A DNA stretch of 64,000 bases from NCBI GenBank assembly GCA_029851415.1, contig CM056742.1, positions 60,476,454 to 60,540,453 on the forward strand, written 5' to 3'. Of this stretch, positions 37,002 through 47,604 are shown piece after piece. Within the stretch, counting starts at the first letter, position 1; every line of letters begins with the position of its first letter. Source of the stretch: Eretmocerus hayati (lineage: Eukaryota > Arthropoda > Insecta > Hymenoptera > Aphelinidae). A model generated the notes under the pieces. It did not search any database, was not told the origin of the DNA, and was given only the letters and a program-made list of their open reading frames with translations. The position numbers and the translations under genes are program-made.

Positions 37002-37729
37002 AAAATTGTGAAAATAGCCGGGCATGTTTTTTTCTATTTTTTTTTTGATCTTTCTATCAACCTCTGACGATAATTTATCATTTATTGTTCGTTTCGTGGC
37101 ATTTGGGGCCATTCCATGCGAAGTGACCGAGTCGGTAAACTGAAACAGTCACCGACTCCGTACACCGACTCGGTCAACCGTCTCGGTCACCGACTCGGCC
37201 TCTTTCAGTAGGGTCAAGGGTCACCACTTCTGTAATGGAAACATTTCAGATCGACGGAGAAAGCTCATGAATGGATGTGAAAGTAGTGATATTGCGCGAT
37301 TGTCGATGGAATCATAATGGCTAGTATTCTCGAGAACTATATTTCATCCCAATCAGTGTGAATGCTAACGCTGGAGCTGGATCCTGAGGCTTTTTTTTTA
37401 TTAAGATCCTAAGGCTGTACTGACTCAATGCAACGAATACGTGATCTTAAGAGCCCAGATAAGGTGCGGGGCGGCTTTTTGACCAGCATCATTACATCGC
37501 GTGAGTCTCGCGCTTTGAATAGTTGGTAGAAGGTGTCCAATGATGCATGGCTATCGAGTTATGCGAAATTGATCAAAATCAATCTTGAATTGCGTGAGAC
37601 TGGTGTCTGCCAAACATTTTGAGGATTTTGAGATCCAAACTCATACTGCCGTATCTCGAGATCATATGGCGTGGGGGGCTGCGGGGTCGAGAGCAAGCGA
37701 CTATTAAGATCGAGCTTGAAAAATCGAGT

Positions 37730-38300
37730 GGACGGTATCTCTGAGGTATTCTGGGATCGCTGAACACGAAAATGACATTGCCATGCCTCCTCATCGTGTT
37801 GCGTGGGCGATTGCGAGGTCGAAGGCGCGAATTGACCAAAATCGGAGTTCGAGATTTGAGTAGTTGGTGGTTTGGGATATTTAGGAGTCACTCAGCACGA
37901 CTTTGAGATCGACCAGCCACCAAATCGTGTTGCGTGGGTGGTTGCAGGGCGGAGGCGCGAATTGACCGAAATCGGAGTCCGGGAGTTAAGTGCGGTGCTT
38001 TGGGTATTTTGGAGTTGCTGAAGACGAATTTGAGATCACCCAGCTTCCAAATCGTGTTACAGGGACGAAAGCGCGGATTGACCGAGATCGAGGCATGCTA
38101 GAAAAGCAAGGGTATTCTTGGGGTATTTTGGAGTCGCTGAGCACGAATTTGGGATAAACTAGCTCCCGAGTTTTATTGCATGGGTGGCTGCAAGTGCAAG
38201 TACGCATGCGGAACTAGATCGAGCTGGCAAAGTCGAGGAGGGTCTTTGATATTTCGAAATCACTGGACACGAATCTTACATCACTCAGCCTCAGAACCGT
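37730..38300. repeat. Tandem subrepeats of ~120-130 bp, left arm
   Basis: About four to five diverged units each contain a version of TTTGGGGTATTTTGGAGTCG, then a CACGAATTTGAGAT block, then ATCGTGTTGCGTGGG, then GCGCGAATTGACCGAAATCG. Mirrored units lie at 39,990-40,580, so the tandem array existed before or during formation of the palindrome. Confidence 0.7.
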
Positions 38301-39660
38301 ATGGGTGGAACGCTGGTGTTTTCGATGTGGTTTCTTAATTATGATTATTGCCTGAGATAGAATCTGATCAGGTTTTATAAGCAGAAATATGGCATCCGGG
38401 ACCATACTACGAGCATAAGCCAAGTGTGTGTTCATTGGCCGAGGGATCGAGCAATATCCTACTGATCAAAATTCCGATTCGCTAGCATCATAATCACAAT
38501 AATCGATGACAATATAGACCACAAATCTTTCCGGACTTGAATCTGAGAGGGGGTGATGACTGCAAGAAGATTCGACCGTTTAATCTCTATTCTGGCCATT
38601 TTCACAAGCAGGATCTGATCTCATGTATCGAGAAGGATAATGACCATATAAGGACCAAGGATTAAGGCGTGATTCAATAACCTAGGGATTGGGAGATATC
38701 CCAGGACGTCCGATTCTGGAATCTTAGCTGTGTGATAAAAAATGTCAGAAAGGAGTCGATTCTCATAGTTTCATAGGCGTGAATCTACTACTCAATAATG
38801 ACGGGTAGGAGATTCGAGTGTTTCCTCGCTGAATCTGAATATTTTCACGGATTGAACCTGATCCCTAGTCGTGGGAAGATTCACGTGATCCGGTCACCAT
38901 ACGACGGGACTGATCCAAGTATGTTGGGTGGTCGAAAGATCGAGCAATATTCTAGGGATTGAAACTACGATCCTCTGGCTATGCGATCACAATTCTCGAT
39001 AATGGATTAAACGAATCATCTTCTTTTCGAGATTAGGCTATTGGATCACGTGTTGGTTCTAAACGATTGTATGGTCACCATGATCTTCGGTACATGAAAT
39101 CAGATTTTGCTTGTAAAAACAGTCAGGATAGAGATTCAACGCTCGAATCCCCTTGCAGTCACCAGCCTCTCGTAGATTCTTGCCCAAAACGGATTGGAGT
39201 CCATTTCATCATTGAGGATTGTGACCACACAGCTAGAAGATCAGAGTTGCAATCCCTAGGATATTGCTCGATTTTTCATACAACAAACTCAGTCAGCTTA
39301 GGCCCGTGGTATGCGGACTAGATGACGTAAGTAACTTGGGATCACATTTGATCCTCAGGGATGTTCACATCCGGCTAGAGACAACTCAAATCTACCCCTT
39401 GCTACTATTGAGTTCTTCTCATACCTTTCCGCTCATCAATCTATGAGAATCGACTGCTTCTCGAAATTTCTGATCACAGAGCTGAGATTCCAGGACCACA
39501 CTTCCTGAGACTTCACCTGATCTCGGTGCTATTGAATCATGCTCTGGTCATGGTCGTTGTGTGGTAGCCATGCTCCTCGAAAGACTAGATGAGATTCTGC
39601 CTGTTAATTTGTCCAGAATAGAAATGTAGCTCTCGAATCTCCTCACAGTCACCATCCTTT

Positions 39661-39719
39661 CGTAGATTCTCATGAGAATCTACGTCTCGAATAGTTCCAG
39701 GTGCACCTGGAACTATTCG
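39661..39719. repeat. Two adjacent perfect palindromes, 24 and 32 bp
   Basis: Bases 39,661-39,684 (half-site CGTAGATTCTCA) and 39,688-39,719 (half-site CGAATAGTTCCAGGTG) are each exactly self-complementary. They lie side by side in the right arm of the large palindrome. The left arm has no equally perfect copy at the mirror point. Confidence 0.8.
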
Positions 39720-39989
39720 TGATATATTCCGTCATCGAGAATTGGCATTACCAAGCTAGCGAATCGGAGTTCCGATCAACAGGATATTGTTCTACCTTCG
39801 GTCAATGAACACACTTGGCTCATGCTCGTGGTATAATTCCGGATGCCAGAATCCTGCCTACAACACCTGATCAGATTCTATCTCAAGGAATGACCATGAT
39901 CCGGGAATCACACCGGAAACACTATCACAGCCACCCTCCCAACATGGCTCTGTGGCTGGCTGATGTGAGATTTGTGTCCAGCGATTCCG

Positions 39990-40580
39990 GAATATCAAAA
40001 ACCCTCCCCGACGTTTCCAGCTTGATCTAGTTTAACATGCGTCCTTGCCCTTGCAGCCACCCATGCAACACGATTCGGAAGCTAGGTGATCTTGAATTCG
40101 TTCTGAGCGATCCCAAAGTCACCTCCCCCCGCCCCCCCCCCCCCCCCCCAACATACCTCTCGAGATTCGATCTCAGTCTATTCGCGCTTCCAACCCCACA
40201 ACTGTCCCTCGGAATACGCCTTGAAGGCTGAGTGACCTCACATCCATGTTCAACGACACCAAAATACCCCAGAAACACCCTCAATTGAGTCTCGACCTTC
40301 AATTTTGGTTATTCCGCACCTCCGCCCCCACAACCGCCCACGCAATACGATTTGGCGGCTGACCGATCTCGAATTCATACTTGGCGACTCCAAAATACCC
40401 CAAAAAACCCATACTCAACTTTCGGACTTCGATCTCGGTCAATCGCGTCTCCATCCCTGCATCTACCCACGCAACACGATTTGGTGACTGGGTGGCACAT
40501 TTGTGTTTGGCAACCACGAAATACCTCGAAAACACCCTCTCCTCGACTTTTCGATCTGGATCTTGATAGTCGCTCGCACT
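39990..40580. repeat. Tandem subrepeats of ~120-130 bp, right arm (mirror copies)
   Basis: These are reverse-complement versions of the 37,730-38,300 units: CAACACGATT blocks with CAAAATACCCC and CGATCTCGGTCAATCGCG. They carry an 18-C tract not found in the left arm. Confidence 0.7.
40125..40149. repeat. Poly-C tract (C6-G-C18)
   Basis: Six Cs, one G and eighteen Cs lie inside a tandem unit of the right arm. The left arm lacks it, so it grew after the palindrome formed. The length should be treated as uncertain in a raw sequence. Confidence 0.8.
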
Positions 40581-41176
40581 CGACCCCGCAGCCTCCCACG
40601 CGATACGATCTCGAGATTCGGCAATATGAGATCCGGTCTCCATATACTCGAAATATTTGGCAGACACCATTCTCACGCAGCCCAAGATTGATTCGAACCA
40701 ATTTAGTGTAACTCAATGCATAGCCATGCATTATCAGGCACCTTTCACCAACAATTCGGAGCACGAGACTCACGCGATGCAATGATGCTGGTCAAAAAAC
40801 CGACCCGGCACCTTATCTGGGCTCTTAAGATCGTGTATTCGTTACATCGAATCAGTACAGCCTTAGGATCTTAATGAAAAAAAGGCTCAGGATCCAGCTC
40901 AAGCGTCAGTTGCTACACTGATTAGCATAAGGAGTAATTATCGATAATACAAGCCGTTATTATCTCATTGTCAATCGCCCATCATCACTTCTTTTGCATG
41001 CATTCATTTGCTTTCTCCATTTATCTGAAATATTTCTATCACAACAGTAATGACCCGTGAACTACATCGAACTCAAATTGTACATTTCCGACTATCCAAA
41101 TTCGAACGCCACTGACAAGCCTATGTTGTTGGTCTAGATAACCCAATGATCTCCCATTCAACGGTATCTATTTAGT

Positions 41177-43350
41177 CCGGGAGCTGGTGAACTTTTTTTG
41201 TGTCACATTTAGTAAAACCTAGAATAGTGTTTGAAACATTGTTCTCTGTCTCCCGACCCCAAAACCGGCGTCAGACGGCCTAGTTTTGGGGGATTATTTT
41301 TTTATTGATTTCCAAAATGATTATTTTGACAGGTTTATGTGTCATAATCCGTAAAAGCTGAATATTTCGAGGATGATAGCTTATGATTAGAGATGCCCAA
41401 AAATGGCCGTCAGGCCGCTCCGGAGTGGGGGGATACGCGTCAGCACGATTTTGAAAATCGATATACGATAAGATCGTGTGTCATATTTAGTAAAACTTAA
41501 GAATTTGTAGTATCGTGGATATCATGCTCCTTAACAAGATTTCAATCGTCAGACCACTCAATGGTGGGGGGTTTTCAAATCAGACGGCCCATAAAGTGCC
41601 GGGTGAGGTCACGGGAATAAGGGGTCAAAATATCAATAGAGGTCCGAAAAAATTCAGGCACGCTCTTTCTACCGTGAAGAATGGAATTCTCTTACTTTAG
41701 ACCAAATTCTGTGCGAAACACAACCTACAGAAATTATATAATTTTCCAAAATTCTTTGAAGGTATATTTTACGTATGAAAATGTCTGAAAACATAACTGC
41801 TTGTACGCATCTACGACGATATTTCATATATTTCTTCAAATATCTCATTCCAAAATTTATTAATTGAAAAAAATTTGAGATCTTGAAGAAATTCCCAGGT
41901 TATTTCACCATATAAAATCATGCTTTTCTCCGACCTTTTTACGGTTTTCCCATTATCGATCGGAAAATATTGGTTTTTTAGAAAAACTTGTTGAGGGGTA
42001 ATTTGTAGATCTCTAAACGGTCTATGAGATGAGTTCATACACTTTCCCCCGTAAAATGCATCCTTTGGGAGTTTTTCTTGATCAAAGTTATGATCGAATT
42101 CGTTTGAATGAATTCGCTAAAATTATTTATATTGGGTCCAAGTTATTTTTCCTATGTAACAGAGTCAATTTTAAAAAAGAAAAGGTCTCCTGGTACTCTT
42201 TCCTAAGTTTGATCGTTTCCGAGTAATGAGAAAAGAAGATTTCGCGACTTCCAAGTCGAAGTGATGTCGGAAAGTACCGCAATGAGGGTGAGAAGTTGCA
42301 AAATTTGCTTTTTCCATTACTTAAAATCGATGAAACTAAGGAAAAAATACTAAGAGACCTTTTTTCTCCTAAATTGTTTCAATTACCCAGGATAAATAAT
42401 TAGGACCCGTTATAAACAAATTCAGCAAATTTATATAAACAAATTCGATTATAACTTTGATGAAGAATAACTCCAAAAGGATGCATTTCACGGGGGAAAA
42501 GAGTACGGATCAATCTTGTAGATCGTTTATAGATCTACAAATCACCGATGTTTTTCCAAAAGACCGATATTTTCCGATTTATAATGAAAAAACTGGAAAA
42601 AATTGGGAAAGCATCTTTAATCGACATTCCGAATCGCCAAAGATTCAAGCAGAATTTGTTTCTATTGAACAAATTTTTGAATACGAGATTTAAAAAAAAC
42701 TATCGTAAATGCGTACAAGGATAACCAGCAGTAATGTTTTCAGACATTTTCATACGTAAAATATACCTCCAAAGAATTTTGGAAAATTAAATAATTTTTG
42801 TAGGTTATGTTTCGCACAGAATTTGGTCTAAAGTGAGAGAATTTCATTCTTCACGGTAGAAAGAGCGTGCCTGAATTTTTTCGGACCTCTATTGATATTT
42901 TGACCCCTTATTCCCGTGACCTTACCCGGCACCTTATGGGCCGTCTGATTTGGAAACCCCCCACCATTGAGTGGTCTGACGATTGAAATCTTGTTAAGAA
43001 GCATGAGATCTACGATACTACAAATTCCCAAGTTTTACTAAATATGACACACGATCTTATCGCATATCGATTTTCAAAATTGTGCTGACGCGTATCCCCC
43101 CACTCTGGAGCGGTCTGACGGCCATTTTTGGGCATCTCTAATCATAAACTATCATCCTCGAAATATTCAGCTTTTACGGATTATGACACATAAACCTGTC
43201 AAAATAATCATTTTGAAAATCAATAAAAAAATAACCCCCCAAAACTAGGCTGTCTGACGCCGGTTTTGGGATCGGGAGACAGAGAACAATGTTTTAAACA
43301 CTATTCTAGATTTTACTAAATGTGACACAAAAAAGTTCACCAGCTCCCGG
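41177..43350. mobile_element. Nested palindromic element of 2,174 bp
   Basis: The ends CCGGGAGCTGGTGAAC at 41,177 and the inverse at 43,350 begin two long inverted arms that remain recognisable almost to the centre near 42,263. Inner matching pairs include ATGCATCCTTTNGGAGTT (42,056 against 42,480) and AAAGGTCTC (42,178 against 42,360). Outer parts are far more alike than inner parts. Within each arm, GTGTCAYATTTAGTAAAAC recurs (near 41,200 and 41,480). It is inserted in the right arm of the larger palindrome, whose left arm is uninterrupted at that point (near 35,940). It has no transposase. Confidence 0.88.
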
Positions 43351-43499
43351 ATTGATTCAATTCCTCCTGGAAAAACTAGCCATTTACCGTCTCCGAGCCC
43401 ATTAAACTCTTTGTTCTGAATCTTTCGCTTTACAACATATTTTTTCTCCGACAAAACTCACCTTAACCCGAAATCCCATCTCTCCGAGCGGGGTCCTTT

Positions 43500-44549
43500 G
43501 TGAAGACATCTTTCAGTGATTCCCACGTGTCCCGTTCACTATCTTGGAGTTCATCATCAGAACTCTGGTCAAGCATTAATTTACTGATAACCGGGCCAAT
43601 TAAGACTCCTTGCCTCGATCTCGCATCACTGATCCTAGAGAATTTCTCCCTCGGGGAAGAAAATGCTCCACCCGCCTGATCCATTGCTTTGACGAAATTC
43701 TCAATCAAGCCCAGTTTTATGTTCAGAGGTGTCATAAATATTCTCTTCCAACCAACCAGGGGCTCAGTAGTGCCATTTTTTCCACCGGGCGACCTACTCT
43801 GTCTCGTTGGCCATATTTTCCTGACATAATGTTCGTCTTTACTATGACTGTTCCATTCATACAAGAAGCACATATATCTTGTGTATCTCAGCTGAAGCCC
43901 CGAGGAAATAATCTTGAAATTGCCACAACAGTAGGTATTTGACGATGTCATAATATTCTTCGGTTTGCACGCCGTGAAATATTGGAATAAATGGCCCTTA
44001 ATTGCCGTTATGCGAGAATACGCCTTTCAAGCTGGTTTTTTTTCGAACCGATGAATAGCCACGACTCATTCGGCTCATGCACATAACTTAGTTCTGAGTA
44101 CAAACCTTCGATGTTATGACAGAATGGATTGGCGCCGTCTTCCGGAAAATAGTCGAGAATACTGACTGTCGGGTCTTGATGATGAGTGATACGCACGGTT
44201 CGTTCAAACTTGGCAGAGAACCCTTTTGTATTTGTAACGCAAAAGTAACAGTCGGTGAAACGTTCCTTGGGCTCTCTTCATATTGCAGGCGTTGCGAAGT
44301 TCAGACATTGAGAATGTGGGACTCTTACCTAATAGAAAAGTCTGTGCACATCACGGTGGAAACCCATAGCTTGTCTAGATCGACCCTACTGAGACCGGAA
44401 TGATCTTCGTATGCGGTACGAAATGTGTCCGTTATATTACGGGACCGATCCCCAGGAATGTACTCGCTGCACACATAACAAAACTTGTTTGTATTGGTAC
44501 TACAATTATATATTGGTGGCAACTTCGGATGAATCTCGCTAACAGGCAC
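43500..44549 (-). pseudogene. N-terminal part of the same degenerate multicopy-family gene
   Basis: The minus strand from 44,549 down shows, in three different frames, the family's N-terminal order. First is a cysteine-rich start (FCYVCSEYIPGDRSRNIT), then ILDYFPEDGANPFCHNIEGL and ESWLFIGSKKNQLERR, then CCGNFKIISSGLQLRYTRY, MCFLYEWNSHSKDEHY, LNIKLGLIENFVKAMD and WESLKDVFTK. The changes of frame show it is no longer a working gene. It stops at 43,500, where a 7,707-bp insertion begins (minus-strand reading). The missing half resumes at 35,786. Outside the insertion the two halves join without loss or gain, giving F-T-N-F-L-G across the junction. That matches what the family has there. Confidence 0.75.
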
Positions 44550-45439
44550 AACACGCGAAGACAGAACAATAAGATTGTGACTAACAAGGTGGTCGACTAC
44601 ATCCGAGCTAACCTTTGGATCTCATCGTGATGATCTTGATAGAGGATACTGATATACTGGTGTCCTTCTCGTGGTCGATTCCCGAAACTCTAACTCAAAT
44701 TTGATGATCTGATTCCCGCATCATCTCACGATTGTTCTACACAAGCATGTTTTAGATCTCACGATTCAGATCCGACCGTATTATAGAGATGCAACATGAG
44801 TGAGGACCCAAGACATCAGGAGGAATTCATTTCAGAGCCACTCGTGACAGGGCACAAGAACTTGTAAGAATCAAATGTATCAGCGTTGACACAAAATCTT
44901 GCTCAAGGCCCACGTCTATCGCTGGTATTTTTTCTCCAATGTACACGTGGGAGTATAGAGAATGCACCCTTGGGAGCTTAAAGAAGATGTCTCTGGTCCA
45001 TCTTGTGAGTCGTTTGAGATTTATTGCAAAATCAGTGGAATTTTTCTGAAATTCCTTCGAGAATATTTCCATATCTCCGAGAAGAATGTTGTATAAGTTC
45101 ACAGGTCTGTTCAAGGAGGAGGTGAACCATGAGATCGGTTAGAATTCTTTTCCTCAAAAACTGGCCACGCTATTGACCTCAGCTTGGGAGATACGAATGA
45201 ATATCAATCTTGGACCTTCGCCCGCGATTTTTTAGCTCAGAATAGAAAATTGGGGTTGCTTCTCCGCTGAAGTCTCTATTTCTTTCATTCCACAACCATG
45301 GGTAAGGGAGTATCCCGGAAGTTCGTGCTGTATTCCTTTGTTCTCCCGATCATCGTAGCACAAATATCACGTACTATAGCACATCTTCCAATTGGTGACG
45401 ATATTTCCATTCTAATTCATATCCCCCATCAAACTTTGA
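44550..45439. other. Unassigned DNA
   Basis: I see nothing recognisable. A 95-codon minus-strand ORF at 44,827-45,114 has no motif I know. A faint purine-rich stretch near 44,810 is not enough for a call. Confidence 0.5.
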
Positions 45440-46294
45440 GTGTACCCTACCAATCGTAAGTGTGTGCCTATTGCATCCCCCACGATTAAGGTAGTTGTAC
45501 ACCAAAATTATTCATCAACAGAATTTCTCGAGATTCTGCAGAGAGATAGTTCTAATATCGAAGAGTACGTGTGCGAAATTTCAGAACGGCTGACCATCCC
45601 GTTTCAGAGTATCGATCGTCACAATTTGATCAGTTTTGCACATTTTTTACATTGCGCTTATGGGAGCGGGCCCCAAAAACAGCACAAAAATGGGTCCAGC
45701 GCAAAACCTGATCAACAGAAAATGGTGGGACTGTCAGAGATCCGAGTTTATGTATCAATGAATCATATGGCCAAGCCTGAAAATGATGGACCACGTCGTT
45801 TTTTAGTAATTGTTTATACAAAGCGTAGAATGCAAAACATGCGACACGTGATTTCGATTCTAGGGTAGATAAATTTGGAAACCATGACTGATTCTGTTCA
45901 GGAAGACTTAGATGACCGTTCTTGTTTGTTATTTGGTGGGAAAAGTGCAGTTATTAACAATAATAATAATTTCGAATATTTTGATGTGGGCAAAAAAGTG
46001 AGGTTAAGTCTCTTTGACTCACGTAGTTGGTGTACAACTACCTTAACAATGCCTGCTAGGAATGATTCGAAGAAGGGAGAAATGTATCTCAGCTTCGAAC
46101 AGTCGGAGAATGGATCCTGCTTCTCTGAATTTGCTAAATCATACCAGAAGTGCAATAATATTACCAATTATTTGATCAGAATCATACTGAAGAAACAACC
46201 GGCAACCTTGTTCGATCCCCAGCAAAATCACTCGGAGATTTTTCCTGAGATTTTTTCGACGGAAAAGGTATCCATCACACCCCGCCTGCTTTAG
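45440..46294 (+). pseudogene. Unknown 285-codon reading frame broken by one TAG
   Basis: One frame stays open from 45,440 to 46,294 apart from a single TAG at 45,866-45,868; the frame continues unchanged beyond it. An ORF this long with one stop in AT-rich DNA is unlikely by chance, and codon composition looks protein-like (VVVHQNYSSTEFLEIL, IEEYVCEISERLTIPF, FDVGKKVRLSLFDSR). I do not recognise the family, and there is no signal peptide, membrane segment or catalytic motif that I can name. The start is unclear, as a TGA lies directly before the GTG at 45,440. It could be a decayed gene, a transposon ORF, or a gene with a short intron at the stop. Confidence 0.4.
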
Positions 46295-47604
46295 GATGGC
46301 ATTTTCCCCGGGATTACCCTTCAAAGAAATCCTGGTTTTCCCCATTTCGGGAGATTCGATTAGCGGGCCTTGGGCGGATGCAAAACAGGGGGTGGGTGGG
46401 TAACTTAGAGAGTTAATAAACTGACCCGACGTGCATTCCTTAGTGCAAGGGGAGGTGCGGGGAATGTCGGCTTCACCAGCATTGGAGTTTGAGTCTTACC
46501 AAATCATGGCCTTACAAATCATGGAGAGGCTATCTCCAAGAACGCTAAGGTGCAAAGCTCACGTTTGGGCAATTTTGAATATTATTAGGTTATTTTATAC
46601 AATTTGGTTACGCGAATAGAGAAGTAGTATTTGAAAGTTAAATTATGGTTCAGTCTTGATTTTAATATTCAATCGTCTGCACCTAAAACAAAATGGGATG
46701 GTTATTAATAAATTCTAATTAGAGTAGATTAACATCAACTAATATTAGAAGCATGGCTGATACAGTATCACCTATCCTTGTAGTACTTGCATGGAATATG
46801 ATTTTGATCCATTGATGGCACTCGAACATTTTCTGGATGCGAAAGCAGGAATCTGGACATCATTGTAGGTATTCAGGTAGCTAAATCCAGACACCTGGTG
46901 CCAGGCAGTATCAGCAACGTGTAATCAGAATAATTCATTAGTATTTGAACTATCTTCCATTCCCTATGAGTAAGAAGATGAATAAGTTAGTTTAGAAAAG
47001 TAATAAGTTGAAGAATCAGTCATTCATCTCATTCATACATGTATTTATGTGCACTATTGTTTGTGCATATAATCTGACAGCCATCAGCTGATTCGTATTT
47101 ACACTTGCTCAGCACTGAATACTAAGCAAGTCAAGTTTTCAGTACAGAGACATCATGTGTTTTACATGTATGGAGAGAGTAAAAGAATACATACCTATTC
47201 GTCCTTATAAATCCCAGAATCCCATCCATCCTGAGGGAATGATGTATATTCTGCTCTCTGGCTCCCATCTGATGATGGTGATTGTCCAACGCAGTACAAC
47301 TGATGCCTCTGGCCCGTATCGTGGGCCATCCTTCCTAGTTACCGCACCAAGTTTTACTGAAAAAAACCCATACAGAACTAGTTTTCTGACATCAGCACTA
47401 CATGAGCTGTTAGTATATATCCCATATACCATTTTCATCATGCATTTAAAATAATTTACTCGTTGAGTAAAAATTCACTACCAACAACCTACATCAAAAT
47501 ACTAACAAATTCATTTTACATCATACCATGAGTAGTAACACCCATGATATGCTTACACATGTTTTTATAGATATGTTACAGATGTACTTACTCAACGCTG
47601 CAGT
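46295..47604. other. Unassigned AT-rich DNA
   Basis: I see no gene here. A 78-codon minus-strand ORF at 47,205-47,441 lies downstream of the envelope-like fragment but shows no membrane segment, and I could not link it to that gene. Confidence 0.45.

Larger units (their letters stand above)
36043..37213. mobile_element. Nested palindromic element of 1,171 bp with tRNA-like arms
   Basis: The ends are CCCTACYGAAMGAGGCCGAG, inverted at 36,043 and 37,213. The arms meet around 36,628. Near each end and at the centre is a run of the self-complementary motif ACCGAGTCGGT and variants. The arms mirror one another over their length; GAGCACTGAGTCAAGCC near 36,437 mirrors GGCTTGACTCAGTGCTC near 36,803. 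It sits inside the left arm of the larger palindrome, whose other arm (near 41,060) is uninterrupted at the matching point. The mirrored ORFs it contains are a consequence of symmetry. No clear target duplication was found. Confidence 0.85.
37214..40914. repeat. Inner arms and centre of the giant palindrome
   Basis: The left arm (37,214 to about 39,137) and right arm (39,137 to 40,914) are inverted copies with moderate divergence. Near the mouth, ATCCTAAGGCTGTACTGA and GATCTTAAGAGCCCAGATAA on the left mirror the sequence at 40,815-40,875. No ORF of coding quality runs through it. Overlapping ORFs of up to 135 codons appear on both strands at mirrored places and are artefacts of symmetry. Confidence 0.8.
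35790..43496. mobile_element. Giant nested palindromic element inserted between AAA and TTT
   Basis: Both ends begin GGACYCCGCTC and read inward as long inverted arms. The outermost ~150 bp are about 85% identical by eye (35,790-35,940 against 43,496-43,345). The flanks are AAA (35,787-35,789) and TTT (43,497-43,499), with no target duplication. The interrupted pseudogene gives the empty site. Removing two smaller palindromes, 36,043-37,213 in the left arm and 41,177-43,350 in the right arm, leaves about 4,362 bp. That remainder folds on itself around 39,137; for example, GGATCC at 37,379 pairs with 40,890, and CCGATTCGCTAG near 38,475 pairs with CTAGCGAATCGG near 39,755. No transposase ORF was seen, so it is non-autonomous. 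From memory, the Spy group of DDE transposons is described as inserting between AAA and TTT without duplication, which this fits. Confidence 0.85.

Noticed and set aside
37559..40782. ORFs of 110-135 codons rich in Pro, Arg and Ser
   Set aside because: They overlap in several frames on both strands over the ~125-bp tandem subrepeats, which is typical of repeat translation.
41515..43031. Pair of similar proteins (61 and 67 codons) on opposite strands
   Set aside because: These are mirror copies in the 2,174-bp palindrome. Conservation is no greater than that of the surrounding arm DNA.
46388..46402. G-quadruplex at GGGGGTGGGTGGG
   Set aside because: It has only three separated G-runs, one too few for a standard intramolecular quadruplex.
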